DNA of 64,000 nucleotides from the NCBI RefSeq assembly GCF_007747795.1, contig NZ_CP036275.1, forward strand, positions 496,001-560,000. The letters run 5' to 3'. This document shows positions 41,101-49,541 of this stretch, piece by piece; the first letter of the stretch is position 1; every line of letters begins with the position of its first letter. The notes beneath the pieces are model-generated. The model saw nothing but the letters and a program-made list of their open reading frames with translations. It ran no database searches and was not told where the DNA came from. Both the position numbers and the translations under genes were made by a program. This stretch comes from Maioricimonas rarisocia (GTDB taxonomy: Bacteria > Planctomycetota > Planctomycetia > Planctomycetales > Planctomycetaceae).

Positions 41101-41453
41101 CGACTGGACGTTTCGCCGCGCGGATCGACGGGGAGCGGCACCTGCCGGTCGACGGGCAGCCGATGCGCAGGTGCAGTTCTTCGCGGGCGTTCGGCCCGGG
41201 TTGGTCCTGTGCCCGGTTGAAGCGCAGGTCGCCAGCGTTCGAGCAGATCGTCTCCGACGACCCATGCCAGGTCGTCGACGCTTTCGAATCCGCCGAACTC
41301 GTCCCGCAACTTGAGGATCTTCTCGACCAGTTCGGGACTGCTGCCCGGCAGGCGGGCCCAGTCTTCGGCCGTTCCGCTGTTAATGTAGACGTGCAGACTG
41401 GCCGGCAGGGGACGTTTGCCCTGCCGACGCTCGCTGTTGTCGCCGCTGTTCAT
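38142..41453 (-). CDS. Large membrane-anchored TPR protein with helix-hairpin-helix
   Basis: About 1103 aa from ATG 41453 (a GTG at 41471 would add six residues). The N-terminal part has a ComEA-like helix-hairpin-helix (VYINSGTAEDWARLPGSSPE, then KLRDEFGGFESVDDL), then a basic/Pro linker, one transmembrane helix near residues 150-172 (VLVVALLVLGGLVVGVGQL), and then some 900 residues of tandem TPR-like helices (for example ELLRNHALCLLSAGKFEQAA, MARRGLLNIFEAQGALGEAI). The topology suggests a cytoplasmic HhH and a large periplasmic TPR solenoid. It is upstream of the smaller TPR gene. A role in assembling an envelope complex is possible but not shown. Confidence 0.78.
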   Translation of the reverse strand: MNSGDNSERRQGKRPLPASLHVYINSGTAEDWARLPGSSPELVEKILKLRDEFGGFESVDDLAWVVGDDLLERWRPALQPGTGPTRAERPRRTAPAHRLPVDRQVPLPVDPRGETSSRPVGLRQSLFGEITDPRAAKTFEAEQVIVGVRYRVLVVALLVLGGLVVGVGQLHAYQMHRHADSLLERKARALESDEPRKAARLLKQYLHFVEDDVEARAELAILSADSATTVAERMNTFHMLEQILREDKARHDVRRRLATLLMDMQRFTDAAVHFGMLCEADPEDPELLRNHALCLLSAGKFEQAAQSLRETAERVPDDIPTYERLAFVLRRELGRPADAARILEQMLANNPSSAEAFLARTRHRLFFGEFAAARIDLQSAGRLAPENLEVNLLEARATTLDPSSPQPELERLSKQLEELTIAHPGDVRLYRLMSRLDKRLGHSDRAVAWLKQGLEALPDNPELQTDLVLLLIDLRQTQEARKLLSAQGSDSESPLQQYMHGRADFAEGEWRDARDRFRQLSLGDPLQEELANEVDLWLARSCAKLQEHDGAATAYERILARTPAHTMARRGLLNIFEAQGALGEAIGNLERAGELAPAGAVMVARMKFDRERRRPETQRDWSDVENAIRYAEKLAPRSADVALLKAALFEQQDDLPRARRTLAEIRRQVPDDVRIWLDEIRLLRIAGDGDAADDLWQRAQKQFAGQPALLVARVHQVVALPVETARQQLDEIEVELSGLAPAIATRVIPALVRAWSQVGDPARALAAWESLAATDELQWHVQRFDLAQATGNSSAAEDALQSIRDIEGTGGRVYRCLRARHLIDRASAGDPSGLHEARQLVHELRSDASDWSQVWLTQARLQEFDEHRSAAIDSYAQAFALDPENEPLVRKLLGLLCDEQRHIEAGQTIETYQRHTGTVLPPDLSILASQIAFQAADSDRALMYARSNASLHRSHAPSQLWLGRLLSQTSDADAAAVLQRAVELDPTSGDAWVALVEHRVRANELDRVPSDLRLAEQRLPAAEIPLTFARCYELLGQDERAAAAYRTALSLHAGNADVVLTVADYFRRAGDANRSRDLLWTLLEPDYAATPEQKSEARRALAE

Positions 41454-41660
41454 GGCTGGCTGGTTCGTCACGCCGCGACGGATGGGCCCGTTGGCCGTCG
41501 AGCATGCACTTCACGTAGGAGTTCGACATCCTGAGGTCACTCGTTCGCCGCTACTCCCTCAACGGCAAGACACCTTCCTGTTTGCACTCCTGACGCGAAC
41601 GAACGGGCAACCCTCCGCGAAGAGGGCGCCCGTTGGTACGCGCAGGTGTGCGGGATGCAA

Positions 41661-42518
41661 TCAGGCTTCAGCGGCTGTGTCGCTTGCCGCAGCAGCGTCG
41701 CGGCGACGCTGGCGCCGGCGAGCGCCGGCCAGTCCGACGATGCCCAGACCCAGCAGAGCCATGCTGGACGGTTCGGGGGTCGAATAGACCGTGATGCTGG
41801 TCGAACCGGCAACGTTCGTCGTTCCCTTGTCGAACGCTGTCAGGACGAATTCGTAGATGCCCCGCGCATTCCCATTGAACGGAAAGCCGCCGCCGGCATC
41901 GTCAAAGAACTCCATGTTCCAGGAGTTCTGCCCGACGTTGTTGCTGGTGATCGCCGCGTTGTAACCGGCGACGTTCGAGGTACCGTTCGAGATCGAGGCA
42001 CCGCCTCCGTTCGGCGTACTGTTGTCGCCGATCGCGTGGTCCCACTGAACGGTGCCTGTTTCGGGATTCACGGAATGGATCGGGTCGAACGTCATGAAGT
42101 TTGTGCCGGCCGACGGATCGAAGTCGATGGCCAGCTCGTAGTCGTAGGCATCGAGGTTCAATCCCGACGACCCGTCGAAGTCGGTGTTGATCGACCACTC
42201 GAAGCTCCAGACCGCCGTGCTGGTCGAGCCGGGCTCCCAGCTGAAGCCGGTTGGAGGCAGGCCCGCGACGAACGAGTACGTTCCGTCGCCGTTGCTGTTG
42301 AAGATGTTCTGTGCCTGATTGGTGTCATCGAACCGCAGCTTGGCCCGCAGGCCGAGTTCCAGTCCGCCCTGCTGGTCAACGGTAAAGCTGCCATTGTCGA
42401 CAGCAGTGCCGAACAGGATGTCCGGAGTGACGTTCTGATCGAACGTCAGTGCGTGTGCGGGGGCCGTCATCGCAACGACGACTCCCAGGGCCATGGTGCA
42501 TCTCAGCAGTGATCTCAT
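41661..42518 (-). CDS. PEP-CTERM sorting-domain protein
   Basis: A 285-aa exported protein: signal peptide MRSLLRCTMALGVVVAMTAP ending near AHA, a beta-rich middle, and a C-terminal sorting signal STPEPSSMALLGLGIVGLAG followed by ARRRQRRR, the PEP motif / hydrophobic helix / basic cluster recognised by exosortases. After the basic cluster there are 12 extra residues (DAAAASDTAAEA), whereas the signal normally ends at the arginines. The ATG at 42518 has GGGAGGA 5 nt upstream, a strong ribosome site, so the longer frame to 42575 is rejected. It is the likely substrate of the exosortase at 20574-21515, 20 kb away. Confidence 0.88.
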   Translation of the reverse strand: MRSLLRCTMALGVVVAMTAPAHALTFDQNVTPDILFGTAVDNGSFTVDQQGGLELGLRAKLRFDDTNQAQNIFNSNGDGTYSFVAGLPPTGFSWEPGSTSTAVWSFEWSINTDFDGSSGLNLDAYDYELAIDFDPSAGTNFMTFDPIHSVNPETGTVQWDHAIGDNSTPNGGGASISNGTSNVAGYNAAITSNNVGQNSWNMEFFDDAGGGFPFNGNARGIYEFVLTAFDKGTTNVAGSTSITVYSTPEPSSMALLGLGIVGLAGARRRQRRRDAAAASDTAAEA

Positions 42519-43189
42519 CTGTGTCCTCCCGAAACATTGAACGGCGATTCCATCGCGAAGGGACGTCCCTGTCAAAAGGCCGACGGTCGTCGGCCGAAAT
42601 TACATGGGGCCGGGTGGTGGCATGTGAATGTTGTGTAAATCCCGCGAGCTCCCGGCCACTTTCGACGTGTTAAGGCGAGGGCAAGTCCGGGCGTGGCGAA
42701 ACAGGTGTGATCGGATTCTGGAGGTTCTATGCACCTGAAGTGGTCGCTCTGCGCAGGCAGAGCTGTCAGTGCGCACAGAGTCTGACTCTGCGACGACAGA
42801 AAACCACTGCCGCAGAACGAGTCTGGTGTGTCTGAACTGGAGTATGTTCAGGTTGCCGACAGGCGGAGGCAGTCGGGGAGACCGCGGTGTCAACCGGCGA
42901 GCGATCGGGTTGACGGTCGGCGATGAAGGAAGAATCGGCCCTTTCTTCTTCATAAAGGATGGTGGCCCATGGTCCGCAATGTGCAACTCGTGCCGCCCTG
43001 CAGATGTTGCACACAATACCTCTTCTGTACAAGTTAACGGAACAACCTGTCAAACGATTTCTCAGACAAAACGCGGTTTGCTGCAGTTCACTGTCGCGAG
43101 CTCCCGGGAATCGTGTCGCCTGCCTGTTTCCTGACTGGTAGACTCGGCAGTGCTGATGATGTTTCTCTCCGCTGCTGAAGGAGTTCGCC
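42519..43189. other. 671-bp divergent intergenic region
   Basis: It separates the divergent PEP-CTERM and beta-helix genes and carries the PEP-CTERM promoter. A second inverted repeat, CAGAGTC-T-GACTCTG (42776-42790), is perfect over 7 bp per arm. No gene is supported: open frames on both strands (for example 42769-43134 plus, 42766-43203 minus) show no domain and no codon bias I can recognise. Confidence 0.5.
42547..42575 (-). promoter_or_regulatory. Promoter of the PEP-CTERM gene with palindromic spacer
   Basis: Minus-strand -35 TTGACA (42570-42575) and -10 TGGAAT (42547-42552, 4 of 6 matches) are separated by exactly 17 bp. The spacer begins with a perfect 10-bp palindrome GGGACGTCCC (42560-42569), placed where a regulator could block RNA polymerase. 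Expected transcript start is about 25 nt before the ATG and leaves room for the strong GGGAGGA ribosome site. Confidence 0.5.
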
Positions 43190-44599
43190 ATGTTGTGCCG
43201 CAACCTGGTATCGGTGGCTGGACTTGCTGCACTCTCAATCGCGTCGACAATGCCGCGAGCTGTGGCTGCGGAGACGCTGGAAGTTCTCGCCGATGGCAGC
43301 GGTGATTACGCGACGATCCAGGACGCGATCGACGCGGCCGGACCGGGGACGGTCATCCGCATCGGGCCCGGCGAGTTTCGTGAGGTGCTGACGATCTCGA
43401 AGCCGGTTACGCTCGAGGGAGCCGGGTGGGACAGGACGCGGATCGTTTCTGTTGCCGACGAGAATCTCGAGCTGACACCCGATGTCATGCACGCACTCGG
43501 CCGCATCCTCCGGGAAGTCGACGCCCAGACGCAGGCGAAAGTGCGTGAAGCGGTCATTAAAGTCTATGGAGCCAGGCCGACGATCCGGGTCAGCGAGGCC
43601 CGCGATGTCACGCTCCGCGGCTTGGGAATCCTGCGATCGGAGGAAGTGCGCAAGGGGGGATTCACGGGCGATGCTGCGGTCGACGTCGAGGATTCGAGTG
43701 TTGTCGTGGAAGACTGCGCGATCCTTGAATCACCCGGGACCGGGCTGGCCGCGCGAGGTGAAAGTCACCTGGCCGTCCGCCACTCCCTGATCACCAACGC
43801 CTGGGGAAAAGGGGGGGCGATTACTGTCGCGGAGACGGGATCGTTCGACATCAGCGAGTCAGAGATCCGCAACAATCGCTATTCGGGCATTTCGATCACA
43901 AGTACCAGTCCGGACATCCGCATCCGGCGGTGTCGGATTCATGGAACCGGCTGGCACGGCATCCGCTACGACTCGAGCCGCCCGCTGATTGAAGGGAATG
44001 TTTTCAGCACCACGGCCGTATCCGGCATCTACGCGAGCGGGACGACGGCCGCGGTCATCCGGAACAACCTGTTCCATCACAGCGGGATTTCGTGCTGGTT
44101 TCAGAACGGCGATACGATCGAGGCGAATACATTCGTTGGCGATCGACATGCAGAACCGAAGAGCGGCATCACTCAGGGGCTGCAGGTGCTCGGCGCGTCG
44201 AACCCGACGGTCCGTCACAACATCTTCATCACCTGCGAAAACGGGGTGTACGTCGGCGACATCGGCGGAGATCGTCCCCACAGCAAATCCTCCGGGGCGG
44301 TCAATCTGGTGGGGAACGTCTTCCAGGACAACGAACGGAACTTCGCCCGGTCCGACCCCGACGGTGAGGGCTACGCGAGTGTGCCGCTTCCGCAAGGAAA
44401 CCGCGAGCAGCAACCATCGTTCATCGATGCTGCGAACGACGACTTCCGTTTGAACGATGATGCGCCACTCGCTGCAGCCGGGATCGGTGCACGCAACTTT
44501 GCCGGCACGGCATCGGCCTGGCCTCAGCAGCCGGAAGAGGTCCGCACCATCGCCGCCGTCAACGAACGCCTGGGGCGTGAGCCAGCAGTCGACCAGTGA
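43190..44599 (+). CDS. Secreted right-handed parallel beta-helix protein
   Basis: A 469-aa exported protein: signal peptide (LVSVAGLAALSIASTMPRAV, cleavage near AVAAE), then LADGSGDYATIQDAIDAAGP, the pectate-lyase/NosD-type first coil, and repeated PbH1-like coils rich in isoleucine, asparagine and glycine (RNNRYSGISITSTSPDIRI, EGNVFSTTAVSGIYASGTTA, RHNIFITCENGVYVGDIGG). Such folds bind or cleave polysaccharides; the catalytic residues of known lyases cannot be assigned by eye. AAGGAG lies 8 nt before the ATG. It converges with the PQQ-propeller gene. Confidence 0.82.
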   Translation: MLCRNLVSVAGLAALSIASTMPRAVAAETLEVLADGSGDYATIQDAIDAAGPGTVIRIGPGEFREVLTISKPVTLEGAGWDRTRIVSVADENLELTPDVMHALGRILREVDAQTQAKVREAVIKVYGARPTIRVSEARDVTLRGLGILRSEEVRKGGFTGDAAVDVEDSSVVVEDCAILESPGTGLAARGESHLAVRHSLITNAWGKGGAITVAETGSFDISESEIRNNRYSGISITSTSPDIRIRRCRIHGTGWHGIRYDSSRPLIEGNVFSTTAVSGIYASGTTAAVIRNNLFHHSGISCWFQNGDTIEANTFVGDRHAEPKSGITQGLQVLGASNPTVRHNIFITCENGVYVGDIGGDRPHSKSSGAVNLVGNVFQDNERNFARSDPDGEGYASVPLPQGNREQQPSFIDAANDDFRLNDDAPLAAAGIGARNFAGTASAWPQQPEEVRTIAAVNERLGREPAVDQ

Positions 44600-44634
44600 G
44601 GACGCGTGCGGATCAGGTCGCTTCGTCGGTTTGT

Positions 44635-45993
44635 TCAGTTCGAGCCATCTGCGATGCAGTACAGGTGGTCCACCGTCCGCAGGTAGATCGTCCCGTCGAC
44701 GATCGCCGGTGTGGACCAGCACTGCTCCTCAATGACGTTCTCGGCGAGGATCTCGAATTCCGGTCCTCCCTTGAGGACAAACGTCGTTCCGCTGTCGGCC
44801 AGGCAGTAGACCTTGCCGTCGCAGGTCCACGGCGAAGCCCAGAAGGCACGTGCACCGGGGATGCGTTTGCGATAAGCGGTTTCGCCAGTTGCGGCATTCA
44901 CGCAGTGCAGGATGCTGCTGCGACGCTCCAGCAGATAGAGATGACCGTCACACAGCACGGGGGAGGCCATCTGGATGCCGGACTTCTCGATCCGCCACTC
45001 CACGAACTCGCCCGCCGATGCTCGCTCCGCAGGCGTGATGTCGCCGGTGCCACCCGGTGTGACTGCGAACAGAAAGCCGCCGCCGTCATCCGATCCGCCC
45101 CGGTTCCGCAGTTCGGTGCCGATGTACAGACGGTCGCCGACAGCAAGCGGCGTCGCGGAACTGCGTCCCTTGCTCATATCGAGCTGCCACAGTTGCTTGC
45201 CGGTCGTCGGATCGTAGGAGCGGCAGATCTGTCCGCCGGCGATCACTTCGCTCCGCTGGCTGTTCTGCCAGATGATGGGGCTGCTGTACTGCGAGGGTTC
45301 GGGGCGGTCGGCTCGCCAGAGTTCTTCTCCCGTCTCGGCATCGAGGGCGACGAGAAACGATTGCTCCTCGTTGTCCACCTGCAGAAACAGCTTTCCCTCG
45401 AACAGGACCGGCGAACTGGACGTACCCCAGCCGGCCCGCATTCGGTAGGTGCCCAGATCCTTCTGCCACTGCAGTTCGCCCGTCATGTCGTAGCAGTACA
45501 GACCGGTCATCCCGAAGTAGGCATAGACCCGATCACCGTCGGTGACCGGTGTTTCGGTCGCGTAGCTGTTGGAGCTGTGGCGGGGAATCGGTGGCGATCC
45601 GCTTCGTGGTGTCTGTCGCCAGTTGAGCTTGCCGGTGGCGGCGTCGAGACAGATCACTTCCCAGCGGTAGGTCGCTTCGGTCAGATCGGTGCGACGGCGG
45701 CCGCCCCCTCCGCGATACGGTTCGGGGCGGGACGATCCGTCGGCCCCTTTGTCGGTCCGGACGGCAGCCGTCAGAAACACCTGATCGCCCCAGACGACCG
45801 GGCAGGACCAACCTTCGCCGGCGATCGGCACTTTCCATCGAACGTTGCGCGACGCATCCCAGTGGACGGGGCAGGCGGAACTGACGACACCATCGAAACG
45901 GCTGCCGCGGAACTGGGGCCAGTGATCAGCAGTCGCCTGTGTTGCGGTGGCGACCATCACCAGCGCGAGGAGGGTTCGGAGAGTCGACGTCAT
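44635..45993 (-). CDS. Secreted PQQ-like beta-propeller protein
   Basis: A 452-aa exported protein (signal peptide TLRTLLALVMVATATQATAD) with an eight-blade quinoprotein-like beta-propeller. Repeated blade motifs include ICLDAATGKLNWRQTP, LVALDAETGEELWRADRP and RSYDPTTGKQLWQLDM. No PQQ ligands or cytochrome motif are evident, so a scaffold or binding role (BamB-like) is likelier than dehydrogenase activity. The ATG at 45993 is preferred because AAGGGAG is about 7 nt upstream; ATG 45999 and the open frame to 46080 are alternatives. This type is very common in Planctomycetes. Confidence 0.85.
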   Translation of the reverse strand: MTSTLRTLLALVMVATATQATADHWPQFRGSRFDGVVSSACPVHWDASRNVRWKVPIAGEGWSCPVVWGDQVFLTAAVRTDKGADGSSRPEPYRGGGGRRRTDLTEATYRWEVICLDAATGKLNWRQTPRSGSPPIPRHSSNSYATETPVTDGDRVYAYFGMTGLYCYDMTGELQWQKDLGTYRMRAGWGTSSSPVLFEGKLFLQVDNEEQSFLVALDAETGEELWRADRPEPSQYSSPIIWQNSQRSEVIAGGQICRSYDPTTGKQLWQLDMSKGRSSATPLAVGDRLYIGTELRNRGGSDDGGGFLFAVTPGGTGDITPAERASAGEFVEWRIEKSGIQMASPVLCDGHLYLLERRSSILHCVNAATGETAYRKRIPGARAFWASPWTCDGKVYCLADSGTTFVLKGGPEFEILAENVIEEQCWSTPAIVDGTIYLRTVDHLYCIADGSN

Positions 45994-46112
45994 CAGCATC
46001 TCCCTTGGGGAAGCCGTTGCCTGGGCGAATGTTTCTCCTGCGGCGCTCGGGGGATGATAACAGACCGGCTGCGACCGCACAGCGACCTGCCCGTCGGGCC
46101 AGCGTTGACCGA

Positions 46113-47207
46113 TCAGGAGGTGGGCTCATCCGAACCGGTTTCGCGTCGCGCGCGAATGACGCTGACGGCCAGCGTGATCACCGTCAGCGGAATCACGAAA
46201 CCGATCATGGTGATCGCGAAGGACCGGCTGAGTTCCGGGATTGTCGCCATGACGACGATGTAGGCCGTGTACGCGACGTAGTATCCCAGCAGCAGCCACC
46301 CTTCCCAGCGGGCAATCAGATGCCCGGTCAGGAAGATCGGTAGCGTTGCGATGGCTGCGGCGACCATCACCGGCAGGTCGAGGGAAAGAGCGCTGGCCGG
46401 CACGATCACCCCCTTGACGGAAATCAGACTGGAAACGCCGAGCACACCCATCAGGTTGAACAGGTTGCTCCCCACCACGTTGCCCACGGCAATGTCTCGC
46501 TCGCCACGCACCGCCGCCATGATCGAGGTCGCGACCTCCGGCAGCGATGTTCCCGCCGCGACGATCGTCAGGCCGATCACCAGCTCCGACACGCCGAACT
46601 GCCGGGCAATGACGACCGCCGCCCCGACGAACCACTTCGAGCCGAGCACGAGCAGCGCCAGACCGGCAGCGAGCAGCAGGCTGTTCAGAGCAATCGCCCC
46701 CGGGGTGGTCGGTTGGTCCGGCACGCCGAATTCCGCCTCGTAGTCTTCGCGGATGGCAGTTTGTTCCTTCCGGCTGCTGCGTATGGCCCAGACGGTGTAG
46801 GCAATCATTCCAGCCGTCAGGAAGAGGCCATCGATACGACCAACCCGGCCGTCGAGAGCCATCAGCAGGACCAGGATCGAGAGCCCGGCCATCAACGGGA
46901 CATCGAGGCGAACGAGCTGCTGGGAGACCCGCAGCGGGATGATCAAGGCCGACACGCCCAGGATGAACAGCACATTGAATATGTTGCTGCCGACAACGTT
47001 TCCAAGAGCGACATCCGGCCTGCCGGAAAGAGTCGAGCTGAGGCTGACGACAAACTCGGGAGCGCTGGTGCCGTACGCCACGACGGTCAGTCCAATGACG
47101 AGCGGCGAGATCCCGGCTGTCGCGGCCAGGCGTGAGGCACTGCGGACGAGCAGTTCGGCACCGATCGTCAGGAGTACGATTCCGCCGAGGAATGATGCGA
47201 CGAGCAA
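46113..47207 (-). CDS. Calcium/sodium antiporter (CaCA family, YrbG-like)
   Basis: A 364-aa membrane protein with about ten helices and the two inverted alpha repeats that define cation exchangers: YGTSAPEFVVSLSSTLSG with VALGNVVGSNIFNVLFIL in the N-terminal half and AAGTSLPEVATSIMAA with IAVGNVVGSNLFNLMGVL in the C-terminal half. The GTSxPE glutamates that bind the ion are present in both. It would extrude Ca2+ in exchange for Na+ at the inner membrane. The start is TTG at 47207, supported by GGAGAG 8 nt upstream. Confidence 0.92.
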   Translation of the reverse strand: MLVASFLGGIVLLTIGAELLVRSASRLAATAGISPLVIGLTVVAYGTSAPEFVVSLSSTLSGRPDVALGNVVGSNIFNVLFILGVSALIIPLRVSQQLVRLDVPLMAGLSILVLLMALDGRVGRIDGLFLTAGMIAYTVWAIRSSRKEQTAIREDYEAEFGVPDQPTTPGAIALNSLLLAAGLALLVLGSKWFVGAAVVIARQFGVSELVIGLTIVAAGTSLPEVATSIMAAVRGERDIAVGNVVGSNLFNLMGVLGVSSLISVKGVIVPASALSLDLPVMVAAAIATLPIFLTGHLIARWEGWLLLGYYVAYTAYIVVMATIPELSRSFAITMIGFVIPLTVITLAVSVIRARRETGSDEPTS

Positions 47208-47255
47208 AGCTGTTTCTCTCCAGAGTTGGTGGCAGTGCCCGCCCGTCCCCTCGCG

Positions 47256-48455
47256 TCAGTCCTTCAGGGTCAGGCCGAAACCAGGCGCCGACGACACCTG
47301 CAGCTTGCCGTCGCGGATGACGTTGTCGCCGAAGTCGACGTCGGCATGACTGCACGTGACCCCTTCGATCGTGGGAGCGTTCCCCATGCCGCCGACGAGA
47401 TGCGCGGTGTAGATTGTCTTCAGTCCGCTGCCCCACGTGTGGGGCGAGGCGAGAATGTTCTGCTGCTTCAGTGTGGCCATCAGTTGCCGCCACGGCGTGA
47501 AGCCGAGGCCGGCGATGTCTTCCAGCCGAACGTCCAGCAGTCCCTCCCGCTGCAGTTGCTCGAGCACCGGCGAATCCGGGCGGGCTTCGCCGTCCGCCAG
47601 ATACGTCCTTTCGAAGCCGTTCTCCTCGGCCCAGGTGTGCAGCCGGCGATAATCGGCAACGTTCTCGTGGAACGGTTCCTCGATCCAGAACAGCGGGATT
47701 CCCTTCACTCCTTCAAGGAATGCCAGACAGTCGTCGATCGTGTAGCCATTGTTGGCATCGACGAGGATGTCGCAATCGGGGAACTCCTTCGCGATCGTGC
47801 GGACCGCCTGCACGTCCCGCTCCAGACCGGCCGAGGCGGGCTTCATCCACTTGTGGCCACGGCCGATCTTCATCTTGAACTGCCGGTAGCCGTAGTCGTA
47901 GTCCCAGCGACACTCTTCGATCAGCTTGTCGATGCCAGCGGGCGCCTCGGGCGGATCGAGATCGTCGAAGTAGATCATGCCGGAATAGATCGGCACCACA
48001 TGCGGCTCGTCGCGGTCGCTGTCGGCGACCATTCTCCAGACGGGTGTTTCAAGGATCACGCCGGCCAGGTCATGCAGCGCGAAGTCGAGCGGCATGAGGT
48101 GCGCAGCGGTGATCCCACGGCCGGGATCGAGCAAAGTGGAGATCGGTTGACCCATGATCCGGTCGGAGAGGTCGGTGACCGACTTTCTGCCGCCGCGGAT
48201 CATTCCCCAGCCGGTGGCACCGAGATCGGTCTTCAGAATGCAGACCTCCGACCTGGGGCCGTCGCCATGCACGCCCTTAACGGCATTGCGGCCGACGCGC
48301 CGCGGCCACGTCAGATCGATACGGCGGAAGCTGATGTCGGCAATGCGATGTTCTGCGAGTGCTTCGTTCTCGTCTGCCCTCAGGGACGACGATGCGGCCG
48401 TCGCCACAACTCCCAGGACGGCCGTGTTGAACTGGCGTCGATTCATTCGGTTCAT
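47256..48455 (-). CDS. Exported enolase-superfamily (MR/MLE) enzyme
   Basis: A 399-aa mandelate racemase/muconate-lactonizing family protein with a Tat-like signal (MNRRQFNTAVLGVVATAASS from the ATG at 48446, or from 48455). The superfamily barrel motifs are visible: catalytic lysine region FKMKIGRG, metal ligands in ILVDANNGY, FWIEEPFH and LADGEARPD, and the C-terminal ILASPHTWGSG. It would abstract the alpha-proton of a carboxylate (racemase or sugar-acid dehydratase) outside the cytoplasm, which is unusual for the superfamily but seen in Planctomycetes annotation. It lies 48 nt upstream of the antiporter gene. Substrate is not predictable. Confidence 0.85.
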   Translation of the reverse strand: MNRMNRRQFNTAVLGVVATAASSSLRADENEALAEHRIADISFRRIDLTWPRRVGRNAVKGVHGDGPRSEVCILKTDLGATGWGMIRGGRKSVTDLSDRIMGQPISTLLDPGRGITAAHLMPLDFALHDLAGVILETPVWRMVADSDRDEPHVVPIYSGMIYFDDLDPPEAPAGIDKLIEECRWDYDYGYRQFKMKIGRGHKWMKPASAGLERDVQAVRTIAKEFPDCDILVDANNGYTIDDCLAFLEGVKGIPLFWIEEPFHENVADYRRLHTWAEENGFERTYLADGEARPDSPVLEQLQREGLLDVRLEDIAGLGFTPWRQLMATLKQQNILASPHTWGSGLKTIYTAHLVGGMGNAPTIEGVTCSHADVDFGDNVIRDGKLQVSSAPGFGLTLKD

Positions 48456-48920
48456 CGGTGCACTCCGTGAACGAACAGGACAGGGGAGAGAAGTGCCGCG
48501 CGTTTCGTGACTCTACCAGTGGCAGGGGCCCTTCGCCATCGGGGGAAGACAGATCCCCAATGCATCGAAGAGCTGTAGAGCAGGCTTTGCCTGCCGCAGG
48601 TGGCTGCAGGTCCGTCGAGGCTCGTTACCAATGGCCGTCCGCTCAAAGTGTCGATCGTCAATGCACTCACTTGCGCTTCGTGCTGGTATTGGAGTTTCCC
48701 CTCAGGATTCGCCTGGCTGTCGTCGATGAGACGCTGGGACAGTGCGAGCAAACGAGCCGCGACCGTGAGGGAGCGGAATACAGCGAACGTCTTTACCTCA
48801 GATCTCGCGGCTCCCGGGCCTCACGACAGCAGGACGCTGCCGTTATCCTGTCGGCAACGCGTTGACTCAATTGTGTGCAGAGTGAACTGATTGCGGCGAC
48901 CGGTCAGGGAGTGAAGACGC
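48456..48920. repeat. Intergenic region with mosaic-repeat modules
   Basis: No gene is supported. It carries one plus-orientation copy of the recurring motif GAGCCGCGACCGTGAGGGAG (48754-48773) and one copy of another module around 48660-48692 (GCACTCACTTGCGCTTCGTG, then CTGGTATTG) that recurs near 49549, 55656 and 60350. These modules recur only in the intergenic DNA to the right of this point. Confidence 0.65.
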
Positions 48921-49541
48921 ATGAAGCAGAAGGTGACGGAGTCGATCGGATTCCTGAAGACGACAGCCATCGGCGGGCTGATCTTTCTGCTGCCGCTGGT
49001 CGTCATCGGTGCGCTGCTGGGCTACCTCTACAGCATCGTGCTCGTTGTCTACGAGCCGTTGAAAGAATGGATCCCGGTCGGCTCGACCAGCGGGCTGGCG
49101 ATCCTGTTCCTGATGGCGGTCGGGATCGTCGTCGCCCTCTGCTTCATGTGCGGACTGGCGGCACGGCGGGCGATCGGCCGCCGGTTCTCCCGGCTGGTCG
49201 AGAAGAACCTGGTGATGCTGTTTCCCAAGTACGCGATCTACAAGGACATTGTCGCGGGGAACATCGGTGGCGAAGCGGCGCGGCCGACACTGTTTCCCGT
49301 GACCGTGCAGTTCGATGACGTGATCCGCATCGGCTACAGGGCGGGCCGGACGGACGCGGGGCTGGTCATCGTCTACCTCCCCGGTGCTCCGGACCCCTGG
49401 ATCGGCTCGGTCGTGCTGGTCGAAGAATCACGCGTGCAGTCGCTGCCGGTCGACTTCAATAACACGGCAGCGATCTGTGAGCGTCTGGGCCGTGACTCGG
49501 AGGCGCTGCTCGCGGGGGTGACGTGGACGCGAGGGACGTGA
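48921..49541 (+). CDS. DUF502 family membrane protein
   Basis: A 206-aa protein with two N-terminal transmembrane helices (TTAIGGLIFLLPLVVIGALL at ~14-33; LAILFLMAVGIVVALCFMCG at ~60-79) and a soluble C-terminal domain of beta strands, including YAIYKDIVAGNIGG and VIVYLPGAPDPWIGSVVLVE, the characteristic DUF502 order. Function of the family is not established. GGGAG is about 11 nt before the ATG. It stands alone on the plus strand between repeat-bearing intergenic regions. Confidence 0.85.
   Translation: MKQKVTESIGFLKTTAIGGLIFLLPLVVIGALLGYLYSIVLVVYEPLKEWIPVGSTSGLAILFLMAVGIVVALCFMCGLAARRAIGRRFSRLVEKNLVMLFPKYAIYKDIVAGNIGGEAARPTLFPVTVQFDDVIRIGYRAGRTDAGLVIVYLPGAPDPWIGSVVLVEESRVQSLPVDFNNTAAICERLGRDSEALLAGVTWTRGT

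Noticed and set aside
38589-41534. 981-codon plus-strand open frame antisense to the HhH-TPR gene
   Set aside because: No domain or signal; the minus-strand frame has a clear HhH, a transmembrane helix and TPR periodicity. Long antisense frames are expected in GC-rich coding DNA.
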